The translations under genes and the position numbers were made by a program. Below are positions 12,501-25,800 of a stretch of DNA of 64,000 nt, piece by piece. A model generated the notes under the pieces. That model saw nothing but the letters and a program-made list of their open reading frames with translations, was not told where the DNA came from and made no database searches. Source of the stretch: Dillenia suffruticosa (taxonomy: Eukaryota; Streptophyta; Magnoliopsida; Dilleniales; Dilleniaceae); NCBI GenBank assembly GCA_033439265.1, contig JAVTVX010000001.1, forward strand, positions 15,828,608 to 15,892,607, given 5' to 3'. Positions within the stretch are counted from its first letter, which is position 1; each line of letters starts with the position of its first letter.

Positions 12501-14671
12501 TTACCTATTTGAGTAGAGTCTTAGGACCTAAGAGTCAAGAATTGTCCATATATGAGAAAGAACTAATGGCAGTGATAATGACAGTAACCAATGGAAACAT
12601 TATTTGATAGAGTATCACTTTATCGTAATATCGTAAGGACTAATCATCAGAGTTTGAAATATTTGTTGGAATAGAAATTGATTAGTACATTATAGTATAA
12701 ATGGCTTACAAAATTACTAGGACTAGATTGTGAGATACAATACAAGAAATGAGTGGAGAATAGAGTAGCTGATGCACTTTCGAGAAAGGAATTCTAGAAA
12801 GAAATGCAATAAGAAAATGCAGTAATGGCAATCTCTATTGTATAGCCACACGGATATGGGATTTTATGCGAAGCTATGAAGGAGTGCCAAGTATTGATAG
12901 CACAGTTAACCTTGCAACTTGACTGTAAGCTAGATTTCCATTTTCAAGATGGAATTCTGAAGTTCAAAAAGAAAATTTATGTTGGCTGTGGTTTGCAACT
13001 TAGGACAAGAATACTTAAGCAAATGCATAGTTCTGCTATTGGAGGCCACTCTAGGCAACATGGCACTCTACAGAGGTTAAAATCTGCATTCTATTGGCTT
13101 TTAATGAAGACAGCTATGATCGGATTTATTCAAGTGTGTAATGATAGCGAGAGAAACAAGCATGAAAATGTTCACTATTTTGGGCTGCTGCAACCACTAC
13201 CCTTTTCTTCCTAATCTTGGTCTTAGATAAGCATGTACTTCATTAAAGGACTACCAGATTCCAAAGGGTATGATGCCATCTTAGTAGTCATTGATAGACT
13301 TACCAAGTTAGGCCACTTCATGGACTTATAGCATCTTTATTCTGCTATTGCTGGTAGCCCAATTGTTTGTGAATAATGTGTTCAAACTATATGGATTGTC
13401 ACACTCAATTGTTTTAGATAGAGATAAGGTGTTCAACATTCTCTTCTGGCAGGAGTTAATTAGATTGGATGGTATTCAGTTGAAACTTAGTAGTGCATAC
13501 CATTCCCAAACAGATGGGCAAAGTGAGAGAGACAAACAATACCCATCTTAGATGTATGACTTTAGACAAGCTTGGACTCTAGTTTCAATGGTTGAGTTTG
13601 ATTGAATGATGGTATGACGTCAACTTCCATACCAGCATCCAAATGTCCCCTTTTGAAGCACCGTATGGATATCAACTGATCAATTCCTCTTGGTCCTTAT
13701 TTGGACGCAGTCACCCCTACTGCTATAAATTTCATTAGAATCAGACAAGCTATGTTACAAATTTATATGATTATCTAGCTAATGTTCAGAATAAAATGAA
13801 ATTGTATGTTGATCAAAATCGTTCTGAAAGGAAGTTTAATATAGGTGATTTTGTCGATCTGAATTTACAATCATACACGCAGCAGTCTCTGGAGCTTAGA
13901 TGACAGCCCAATCTATTTTCTAAATTCTATGGACCTTTTTCGATGCTGACTGGAGTTGGCAAAGTTCACTACCACAAGATTCAAAACTTCATCCGATATT
14001 TCATGTTTTATTGCTTAAAAAAAAACTTGGACCTGCATAGTGTCAAAATAGCTTACAGGTTGTAGCTACACAAGGTTCAAAAATTCATCTAGTGTTTCAT
14101 GTTTCCTTGCTTAAGGAAAAAAAAAAAAAAAAAAAAAAAAAGGACCTGCCCAGATAACTATGTCGACTTTACCTCTGATAGGATCAGATAAACAAGCTAT
14201 GATGGAAATTGTAGCAGTACGGAAGAGGTGAGTGATTTTGAGGGATTACAAACCTCCCTCGGTTATTAATTAGGTGGGTGAAGCTTAATCGCAGCATGGG
14301 AAGATATGGATTTCATTAAAACACAGTTGCCAGCATTTCACTCTTGAGGAGGAAAAGAAAGCTTTCAAGGGAGTGGTATTGTAATGGTTAACAATTAGTA
14401 GTTTGTTAGATGGTTAGTTAATTGATTGGAAAGAGACAATGTATATATCGGTGTAAGGAAGACAAGTAATACAGGAATCAAATTGGTCCTATGTACACTC
14501 TTTCTCTTTATACCTTCTCCCTCTCTCTCTCTCTCTCTCTATCTATCTACTTCTCTTTGTCGGTTCCTCTTCTTTCCCACCATCATTTACTTCTTCCATT
14601 GCAGAACCTTCATCACGTTACTCTGTTTTTCCCGTGCACCATTTTCTTTTCTCTTGAGCTGAACTGCTACA
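9599..14671 (+). mobile_element. Ty3 (Gypsy) LTR retrotransposon fossil 1, chromovirus type
   Basis: This is a fossil with both LTRs: 5' LTR about 9599-9874 and 3' LTR about 14380-14671, both beginning TGTAA and both CT-rich in the middle. The primer-binding site follows the 5' LTR at about 9875-9887 and resembles the initiator-Met type. Parts lie in the order gag-like (about 9960-10830), protease region (about 10980-11300), reverse transcriptase (about 11600-12170), RNase H (about 12400-12790), integrase (about 12990-13900) and a chromodomain-like tail (about 14200-14350). A purine-rich tract precedes the 3' LTR. The order protease-RT-RNase H-integrase places it in Ty3/Gypsy. The coding part is heavily broken, with well over ten interruptions. 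The LTRs look only about 80% alike by eye, suggesting an age of roughly 8-15 million years at usual plant rates. It is a relative of the element in copy A intron 1. Confidence 0.88.
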
Positions 14672-14749
14672 GATTAATGTTTGATCTGATGACCCAAATC
14701 AATTAGGTATCTATAAATGAAGAGTTGAGAATGCAACAACTCTAATGGT

Positions 14750-15780
14750 TGACACAGTCCAGGTTTTTAATAATGCATAGTCTAACGGTTAATATTAAAG
14801 AAATATCTAAAGGCCAAGATCAAAGAAAATCTAGTTATCGGCATTAAGCACATCGAATGGTCAAAATCATTCGTCGATCGTCAAAATCAATCATTGGAAC
14901 TAAATATTAAAGTAAATCAATGATCGTGATCAAACTAGCCTCACACTTGAGATTAAAGTGAATTTAATCGTAAGATTAAAGTAAATCCATGGCTAAGATC
15001 TACGACTGGGATCAGAGAATATCAAATGGCCAAGATCAGATTAGATCATATGGTGGAGATCATAACAAATCCAATGGCCAAGATAAATGAAGATCCAATG
15101 GTTTAGATCAAAGGGATCCAATGGTTTAGACTAGAGAAAATTTGACAATGAGAAGATTTAACGATTTAGATTAAAGAAAATTTAATGGCCAAGATTAGAT
15201 ATATCCAGTGGCCAAGATTAAAGAAGACCAATGGTCTAGATCAGATACATCTAATGACTGAGATCGAAGAGGATCCCATGGACGAGATCAAAGATGATCC
15301 GCAGTGAGATCAAACTAAATCTAATGGTTGAGATCGATAGGATCCCATGAAGAAGATCAATGAGGATCCATGTCGAGATCAAAGAAGATTCGACGGTAGG
15401 GATCAACACAAACCATATGGCCAAGAGGAAAACATACCAATGCGCAAGATCAAAGAATATCCCACGGTTGAGATTAGAGGGTTCCAATCGTCATGATCAA
15501 GATAGCTTTTACGACCGAGATTCAAGTCGTTTCCACGGATCCCAACATTGAAGATCAAAGGCAACCCGATAGAAAAAATCAAAGCAATTCAAATAGCTGA
15601 GACTAAAATGGATCCAACATCTATGATCAAAGTGGATGCAACTATCGTGATCAAACATATCCAATAGTCGTAATCAACAAAAGTTCAACGGTGTAGACCA
15701 AAGTTGATCGATGGCCCCAAAGTAGGGTAGATCTGTTGGTTGAGATTGAAGGAGATCCAAATAGATCTGACATGGAAGTC
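14750..15780. repeat. GATC-rich degenerate minisatellite
   Basis: About 35-40 degenerate units of roughly 23-29 bp with a consensus near AATGGCCAAGATCAAAG plus AAGATCC. The words gatcaaag, gatccaatgg and ggccaagatc recur throughout. The array starts just after the 3' LTR of fossil 1 and fades near 15780. Unit length is variable and not a multiple of three, and both strands carry stops, so a coding role is unlikely. Confidence 0.8.
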
Positions 15781-16823
15781 TTATGCTGTTGAAACTCAAA
15801 GATAATCTTAATTATGCTTAAAAACACCACAACCTTCGCGAGGGAGAAAAGGAGCGAAGATTGCTGAGATTGATCTTTATTTTTGATGGAACTAAGATTT
15901 TACATGGAGACCTGATTTCATTTTGAGCGCTTGATCGTGTGTTTCTTTGGTCTGATACATATCGCACTTGGAAATTGAACTGAAATCTCCGACCACATAG
16001 GTTTTAATGCATTGAAAACATAGTGGCCCAATTAGAGTTTCCTCTCACGGTGACGAAGGTGACAATTTGGACTTTTCGCGTGTATCATTGTTTGAAACTG
16101 CCAGATTCAGAATGACCAACAAGTCAAGAATGGCCATGACGTAGGCAGAACTAATCGGAAGAAAACCCAGAGAGAAGAATGACAACAGAGTAGAAAGCAA
16201 AGGTTTACGAGGTTTCGAATGTCATCTCTCATTTCCATTTGCGAAAAGTCATTGTCGCCAACAAAGACTCCATAGAAGGATTTCCTTTGGCCATGGCGCC
16301 TCAGGCCATCAAGGGTTTTCTGTGAGGATGCTGTCTCTTCTCGACACAGCTTGCACAATAGGATTTAGCAAGTGGTTGGAAGAACTAATTTTGTAATGGT
16401 TTAGAATTGAGGGAGAGGAAATTGCCAATTGCCAGAGAAGTAGTTTAGGGCAAATTGGACAATTGGTCTGTCAAAGTTCATTGAGAAATTTTGCATTTTC
16501 GACGTAAAAAATCATAGCCAGAAAGGGAAACATGACCCTCGGAAGACAACCTAAGGGATCCAAAACACGAGTTAACCCCTAAAAGAGTAGAAAAAATGTG
16601 ATCAAACAATGTAATTCGGTTTTGTGGTACATATATAAACTTTCCAAACGGAGAAAATCCTGCAGTACATGAGAAACTAGGATAAACTAGGATATTACGA
16701 GAATGTCATCACTCTCAAGAGTCCTGCTTCCAGTAATTTTGCTTTTAAGTTGTGTGACAATCAAAGATAGAAAGAGAAAAAATGCATGACCACAATCTGA
16801 GGTCCTTCTGAAGATGCAGTCAT
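15781..16823. other. Unassigned spacer between minisatellite and CFAS copy A
   Basis: No recognised gene. A minus-strand open frame at 16107-16358 (83 codons) matches no family I know and lacks an obvious promoter. The segment from about 16560 to 16823 is probably the 3' UTR of copy A, whose stop codon is at 16824-16826. Confidence 0.4.
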
Positions 16824-19800
16824 TCAATAAGCTGATGGCATAGATTCACATGGATCCCCGAATGTGGCACTGTTACCAGGACGTGAAAATACTATCTGCA
16901 TTGTAAAAATTTTTGTTGAGTTTCCACTCCGTTAATTGGATTACTGAGTTAAACTAAATGCACTGGTGCCCTTGAACAAATTCAATCATATAATCATTTC
17001 CTCCCAAGAGTTCAAAGCAGTAACCCCTCCATCGACATGTCTTACTCTGCTATCTCTAAACAGATGCTACTTTTCGATGTCATTTTTCAAATAGATGAAC
17101 TGTCAACGCAGGGAAAATTCTAATGGTCTCAGGCAGTTTTCAGATTTGATATTGTTTTATACTACTCATATGGTCTTTCTTCTACAGACACAGAATTGAA
17201 TTTGCGGTTGTGAACTTACTCTACTAACAGACTTATCTTGATTTTGTTTCTGTAAGTCAAAAAATGAGGGCAGAAAAGTACCTGATAATTTCCAAGAGTA
17301 TGTGTCCTGAAGCCAGCTGAACAATAATCAAAATAATATAGCCACTTTCGGATAAACTTCTCGTCAAATCCTAGTGCAAGGACTTCACTGAAAAGAAGAG
17401 AGAGAGAGAGAGAGAGGTTATAACCGCACAACGTTAACATAAAATATCAAAACAACAAAAATAATTGGTATTTGCAGCAGCTAATTTAAGCTTTGCAGAT
17501 GTCTGGTGTGTCGAAAGGCATGCTTATAATGTAGCTAGAATTTAGCAACCTTTTGGGAAATGCTTAAGCATTAAGATAATCACATCTAACCTCTGGTTCT
17601 TGAGGAAGTTTTTCTTCCAGCATCTCATCGTCTGGATGTAGTGTCCTCCTATGTTCTCAGCGTGCTCAACACTGCAAACACCGCATCACCAGAGTATATT
17701 CAGGAAAAGAGAGAAGGTGCTTTCAACTACGGATAGTAGTGGAAACTGAGTCAGCCCTCACCTAAGCCTGGATGCAGAAGCCATGGCTGACGTTACTCTA
17801 CTTAATGAAGGCACACATGCACCAGGAAAAATGAATTCCTTGATAAATTCAGAGCTTCTCTTGTACTTGTCGTATCGTTCATCTGGTATTGATGTGAACT
17901 GACCAAAAAATAACTCCCCAATGTCATCCTCATTAAATTTAAAATGTGGAAACCTTACAGTCCAAAGTTTCATTTTTGACAGAACTTTTCGTGATCCAAG
18001 AAAAGCATGCCATTCTCATCACTTTAGAAGTGAGATAGGACTGTTGTCAAATTGAAGGCATTTAATCTTTAAACACTTAATAACATATCCAATGGAAAAC
18101 CATGTAGTAAATTAGTCGAGGTGAACAAACATTCAGACATAATTGACTTTACCTGTATAACAAGAAGCCCATCTTCTGCCAATAATGCTTCACAACAACC
18201 AAAAAATTCCTCAAAATATTCATCTCCAACATGCTCAATCATCTCACTGGATTTTGAAAAATCATCCACTTTATAATAGTATTGGCACAATATTAAAGCG
18301 TGTAATTATAATGTGATGAACTCACCAAGATATGATTCTATCATATTTAGATGTATCAGGCAATTGACGATAATCACAAAGAAGAAATCTGATTGAGTCC
18401 TGAAAAAAAATCCACTTGTGTGTCAGAATAATAACATGGGGGCTAAAAAGATATTCTAAAGATATTGAACAAATCAGACCGGACACCCTGAGATTATAAG
18501 TTCCAAAAATATGGCAAGCCAGATGAAATTAATTAATCTATTTGATTGTCTAAAAATAATTTGGGAATAAATCAGAAATAAACAGTTGAACAGTTGACAA
18601 AGGGTAATAATTCTAGTTCTGCCAACTACATGAAGCCTCCTCAAAAGAAAAGTTTGCTCGAAATCTCCTTTATGCTTTGAAGTTACACTAACATTCTTGT
18701 TCTGGGTATTAAATTGCCTCCGCTGCATGACACCCTGAACATGGAGACCATTTCCAAATCGATACCTCCCCCTTACAATTATAAGTCTTGAACTTTGTCT
18801 AGTCATAAGTTACACCAGCAACAGGCAATGCACCAGCAATAGGCCATAGAAGAAATTGGAGGATGGTGTAGGCATATACATAAAGAGTATGTGCCATTTT
18901 TCACCATTCAGTGCAAAAATTTAAATTATACCTGAAGACCAGCCTCTTTTATTCTCTTCTCAGCAAAAATAAGTTGTTGCTCAGATAATGTGATGCCAGT
19001 GTATTTGCATCCAGTTTTCTTGACAACTTCAATAGCCAGGCTTCCCCAACCACATCCAATCTCAAGAACTTCATGATGCTTCTCAATTCTAGCCTAAGTT
19101 ATTTTTCCAATTATAAGAAATACTCCAGACAGAAGGAATGCATCAGAAAATAAAATGCTCAGTTATATCTTACTTTCTCAGTCAACATTGCAATCTTTCT
19201 AAGCTGTGCAACTTTCAGATCTTCATCTTTCCTCTATCTCGTGACACAACAGAAATTCTAATTCATTGTTAGAATGAAATGTACTGGGGGTGAAAATGGA
19301 AGCAAAAACAAAGAAATCTGACCTCAAACACAGCACAGGAATATGTCATTGTCTCGTCCAAGAATGTAGCAAAGAGATTGTTACTCTGGAATTTATAACA
19401 CAAACATGAGTTCTTTCATAACCTTTATATTCTCTGTGTTAGTTAAAATCTGTCAATGAAAATTAACTCTGTGTCCAGCACAACTAAGCTTTTCTTCCAA
19501 CTTAGTTGAGGTTGGCTAAATGTCCATGTCCATAAAAGTAAATTTCTCATTCATGGAAACTTGCTGAGGCATTGCAAACTACAGCAAATATGGTACTCTA
19601 GGCCAAGTGGCCTGTGGTTACATACAAAATAACTTTGCTAAATAGTATTTTTACTTTCTTATTATGAATGTACAAGATAAAAGCCTATAAATTTACAGAT
19701 CAATTTATCGATCATGAACTTGTGAAGTGTTTGGATATAAAAATAGATCTTAAAAATATGAACACGGATAATATACGTGAAATTTGTTAAACAAGTGTCT

Positions 19801-22800
19801 ATAAAATGTTTCTAATGTGATTTGTCCAATAAGTATCATCACCTGAATTTGCAGAAAAGCACACACAAACTGGTTCACTCTGAGCTACACACAGGATGGT
19901 TGAATATGAGCATGTACGGGATCTTAAGTCCCATGTCAACTAATTCCATCTGTGAAGTGCAATTTATAAGTCTTGGAACTCTCGACATTAAAACCTAGTT
20001 TTGTGAGGTATGAATTAGGTTCTCTAATATGAAGCAAGAATCCAAGCCCAATCCTTTCGGGTATTGTGGAGAGTAGCCATCCATAGAGGGGGATGTTGGG
20101 TCCCGTATTAATTAATTCCATCCGTCACGGTATGTTTATAAGCCTAGGAACTCTCTGCTTTACTGGTCAACTTTTGACGTTGGATCCAAGTTCTCTAATA
20201 CAGGAGACCTTTCTAGGAATTAAACTTTAAATTCTCAAATAATAAAAGAGTAAATGCAAAATCAATAGCTTCATATTACCTACCAGATTGTAATGTGCCG
20301 AGATGTTTCTGCGTGCTTGTTTTAGATTATTTTGTCTTAAAACATGCTGTAGAAAGTATTTGGCAGATGCAATTCCAGCCGTGAATAACAATGGTGTCCA
20401 CCAACCGCTGCATACAACAGATAAAGGGTCTTCAAATACTGAATGAAGGATCGGGAAGCCAAAGGTATCAAAGTCCAGCTGAACAACAAATTTAATTTAC
20501 CTTTTACTGTTGGACCTTGAAATAGATGAGTTAAGATCCCTATTTACAATAAAAATCTGCAGCAGAAAATTTGGCAAGGGAAACATTGCTAAAATGCAAA
20601 ATCAGATGAAGTCACTACAAGTTGAAAATCAATCATTAGTTACCATGAGAAGATTGATGAGACCTTCATCTTTATTGATCAAAGAAAAATCTCCATTGAT
20701 ATAAGCATCTGCAAGGCCTAGATCAGCTTCTGAAGCAACCTGTTAAAAGATTTTGGCGCATTAAGGTCCTAATAAATCACAATGATTATTTCAAGGTCTG
20801 CTCCAGAGCTGCCGATAGGCCCATTGTGTAATTTTCATGCAAGTGCTGTGTGCATTCTTACTTTTAAGTCAGAGTTACTAAGAGTATGGTGCATACCTTC
20901 CAGTAAAACTGAGGACTGTGAACTTTAAGAGCAGTTTTTACCAGACATCTCTTTCTGGTTCCTTCAAAAGAGTATACATTACCACCATTCTCTAATAAAC
21001 TGACAGCCCAGAAGTGATAGTAAGTATATGATAGAACTCCTTTCTAGAATTTAGCATTATTTATGACACAAAAGACTGAACTCACAATTGAAGGTAATGA
21101 TTGAGATTTCACGCAAGTTACATGTATTGATAATGCAAGTGTCAATGTTGGATTTACCAAGTACATCACTCATGGTAGGAATGGCAATTTCTATATGGAG
21201 AATGGGTGTGTTTATCGTTTTGTTTCTTAACATGGTCAATTGGCTTCAAAGTAAAGTCTTTTTTTCTTTCTCTTTTTCAGCTACTTACCGAGTTGTTATA
21301 CCAAGCTAAAAAGACTTACTTTTGCTATTTTGCCTTGATGTGGAATTATATAGCATCAAATGAGACTAGTAGCTAATTGGATAATTTAAATGTTTATGTG
21401 TTCACATAAAAAAATAATGAGCTTGAATAATCCATAGGTACCATCATCAGGAGATTCACTTGTTAAGATCATAAACAAGGAATATATGTCCATTATTGGT
21501 TACAGACACTTACATTAAGCATCCAGTTGAGATATAATTCCTGAGAAATCTAGTAACAAGAAGGCGTGCTGCTGATTCTGATAGAGAGGGCACCATAGGT
21601 TTTGGGTTGTTCAGAAAAGCACAATTCTTTTTAAGTATATCATGTGCAGCAATCATACCTGCCTGTAAAGAAGTGCATGCCATCACTTGAAAAGTCAACA
21701 ATTTAATTTTTAAAAGAAACACAAAGACCTAACTGATTAAAACTGAATTGATGTTATCATTTAAGGCCAAATATGATTAGGAATTAAACAGCATGCTGTT
21801 ATGACATGTTGACTTGCTGCACAGGGCCCTGACTTTCTGATCCGCTGTCATGACATTAGTCCTCAAAAGCACTGACCGTTCAAATAAATGAGCTTGAGAA
21901 TTACCTTCAGCCCATCCTCATGAAAACCGTTACCTTTTACAGATGTAAATTCAAGATATGATCAGTAAAGAAATGAGTTAGGACAAAAACTAAAAGATCT
22001 ACCATTGCAAATTGCAAAGGCATAACAAGCATCTTATGATACAAATACAGTACATAGAAACACACTCCAAGGGATGAAAGCTCACCTATGTATGCTCCAC
22101 AAAACCATATTCTTCTCTTCCCTTGAATACTGTCAAACTTAGACAATGCTTTTGCTGCAGCAACAGACGGAACTGGAAGTCCAACGGACCATTTAAGTAA
22201 AGTGCATTCCGGCATATGAGAAGGATTCAGAGTCATGAGAAAAGGTAGATTCGTATCACCAATATTCTGCATTTGCAGATATTTCATGTAGTTATAATTA
22301 CATTGTAAATCCAGAAGAAAGAGTTGCTGGATTGGAAGAAGATAATTCATTAATTGGCATGTCAAAATATTGAGTATTTTCAATTTTTAGGTTGTTTTAT
22401 TTTTAAAAATTTTTTATTTGAAAAACAGTTGAGTTTCTTTATCTTCATATTCCCATATTTATAATAATGGGGTACCATATAAGGGCTCACCCAATGCACA
22501 AAGTGCTCCCCGACTTAGTGCAGGGGTAAGGGGAGGGTGGGGTACCATATAAATACGCAATTGATGGTAATGGTTAAGTTAAACCAATACATCATTAGGA
22601 TTTTATATTTTATATTCTTTCCATGTGCAATTTAATTCACATGGTATTAGAGCTTGCAAAAATGGGTACCACAAAAACAACCTCCCAATGAGCAAAGACT
22701 CCCACATGTTCAAATATTTTTACTATATATCTCAAGGATACTTGGAGAGAGAGAGAGAGAGAGGAAAAAAAAAACACTCTTTGGCATTTTAGGAATTAGG

Positions 22801-25800
22801 AACCAAGTCTGGCACAACCAGGGGCAAAGGCAGCAAGGCCCCCCTCCCCCTGCAGCAAATATTTTAAGTAAAAAAATTCTGTATGTATACTTATTAGCGG
22901 CATTTTCAACAAATTCCACTAAAGTCTTAAAAATACCACTAAAAATTTTTTTAAAATACCGCTAAAGGTATTTAAAATACTGTTAAAATTCTTTAAAATA
23001 TTATTTGTGCCTTAAGAATTATATCGACTACCCCCTCCACCACCTCCATGTCATATTTTGCCTCCCCTAATATAAATTCCTGACTTCACCCATGGGCATA
23101 ACACTCCTAAGACACTTCAAAAAAACTTGTTGGATGCATCTCTGCCATGTCCCAAATGTCCAAAATACAATACTAACAAGAGACTTACTAGACACTTCAC
23201 AAATACAAGATGCACAATAATATGTAAGAGCATATTGTGTTGTAGTTAAAATTGATAATCTGTATAAAGCTAGTCACACAAATCGAGTCTTTCCTACAGA
23301 ATAGAGTTACAAGTTTGAATATTTCAGGACATTCTTTCCAAATCAAATCAGAATGGCATGTTAAACTTTCCCTCTTCTTTTTTCTCCCAAGTCGACAAAT
23401 GGCAAATGTAGATGAACTAGCATAGTTGACATGCTTGAATTTAGAAAGGCAAGACAACTTCCACAGCCCCAGCTTTTGACCTTGACCTAACCCTTTAACA
23501 AGCGTGGAAACATTATTGTCATCCAAAAAGTACCGCTGTAGAAAAGAAAAAAGAACAAGATCTATTCACTTCTTTTTTCAGTTAAAGCGGAATGGGTTAC
23601 TTGCGGTTCTAATGTATAAGGAGAAATAAAAACTTAATTGACACTAAAAGGATTTTAAATGCCTATATGCAATGTAATAATGTTTATATCTCAAACTTAG
23701 AAGACAGCAGAGTGTCTGATTGGTAAATACTAATGTCTAATGGCAAAGGAATCTGCAATTGATCCAACGGTGAAGAGGATACATACAAACCTGAAGCACG
23801 TTGAGCCAATATGTCACACACACTTTATTGTCCATGCTTCCAAGAAAATTCCAAGCACCCCAAGATGCCGGGTTTTGGGGCATTAAACTTTTATCATGAT
23901 GAAGGAAAATATCACTGCAAGAGTTAAAAAGAAAATTCGGCACTTTGAGTCAAGGATGATGCATGTCCATCCATTAAAAGGTTGATAATTGTAACTAAAC
24001 ACAGCTTTCTAAGAAAAATATAAACATGCAAGCACAAATCTTTGAAAAATCTTCTTTACATGAAACTACAGGCATTTGCTTCAAAGTTGTGTGCAATTTA
24101 TATACTATGGAAAAAAAATGAACCGCAGGCATATAATGAAAGCTGGAGTCATATAGATACAACTCATCTCCAAATCTAATACATGTTAACCAACAATAGA
24201 ATTCCTTTCTTGTCAAACTTAAACTGCTCAAGTTCCAGAAGATTGCAGTATATAGGTACAACTATTGTATTTCAACTGCCCCATAAACAAATGGGGTATC
24301 TAGCAGTACCCATTATTTGGTCAATTTAGAATCATTATTGGCCTTGGTGTCTCCATGCTGTGTTTCATTGAGAACAACCAAATGATACAAGAATAGTCCA
24401 TTGCTCAAAGTTTCTGACAACGTGAATCTTAGATGAGAATGGATGGTAACTTATATAAGGAAGGAAAAGCTTTTGCATTTTAAAAAGAATCAAAAGAACT
24501 ATAGGATTCAAGTCCATATTACAATTACAAATTCTTTGGTCTTGATTACTGTGTTAGGAAATTCAATTGCCAATAAGGTTCTGAATGGCATGGAACTAGA
24601 GGGCATTGGACTATAAGAATTGAGCCCCTAGGAAGAAGCATGTGAACATTTATCTAACTTCTACCATATTCAGTCAACTAGGAGTAGAGCTGAGTTGCTG
24701 ACCCATCAGGGATTGGAGGCATAAGCAAGTTAATCAACCTTGGTCCATGATGCACTCGAATGGCCATTTTAAATTTAGTCAGCTAAAGTGTTGCTGAGGT
24801 CAAACAATGTATTCTGACAGTTATAACAACTATTTTTACTGCATTTGCTTCAGACAAATGGTAGACTGCCAATTAACTACCCTCAATTGTGTAAAGATTA
24901 TATTTCCAATTAATACTTCACGGTTTGAATTGTATGCAACATAACCCATGGTCCACATTATTTGCTTTAGAGCTGCCAAAGTCTAAAATATTAAACTATT
25001 ATCAAGGTTCATCTTGAACATATAATCCCTTTTGGTTGAGGCAACATTTGCATATTTTTCTTTCAAGAGGACCAGAAAAAATAATACCTGTAGAAATACT
25101 TGAAAGCACCAAGCAAAGTGATTTCATCATATGTAGCATCTTCCCCTAGCATCTTGAGGGCATCAGGGGCATGGGCAGCAATAATGCATGCACTGTACAC
25201 TTCCTTTGAACCATCTTGACAGAGAATAGCACAACCTGATGAAGAAAAAAATCAGTAAGTATTCTGTAAAGGTATTTTTGGATAACTACGAAATGAAGCT
25301 ACACATGTATTTACAAACCTTGCAACCTCCATTTCATTTGAGATAATAACGTATACAAAAATTGGAAGATATATAATATGAATGGGAAAGCCTCCAACCC
25401 ATTATTTCTAGTAAGAGGTCATATCCCAAGATGCAGCATATGGAAACTATTGGCCCAGATATTCTTGCTACTTCCTACATGCTTTTGCCCATGGCGACGT
25501 TTTGTCCATGCAACTAAGGCAATCGTTTAAATTGCCAATATAATCACAACTTCCAATTACCAAAGCATGTAAATCCCAATTACTATCAATCTGATAAAGT
25601 AACTAAGATGAGTGCGAATCTTGGCGCAACGGTAGAGTTGCTCCTTTGATGACCTTGAGATCACGGGTTTGAGGTGTGGAAATAGCCTCTTTGTAAAATT
25701 GCAAAGGAAAGGCTGAGTACATATACGCCCCCTCCCCCTACTCCTGCACTAAGCCATGGAGCACTTTATGCACCGGGTGAACACTTTTATGATAAAGTAA

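Noticed and set aside
16107-16358. 83-codon minus-strand open frame
   Set aside because: No recognisable domain, no promoter or splice context, and it lies in unassigned spacer.
17216-17281. Read-through end of copy A after exon 23
   Set aside because: A 22-residue extension is possible if the last intron is retained, but a good terminal exon (IVFSRPGN...) at 16895-16824 matches the family C-terminus and is mirrored in copy B.
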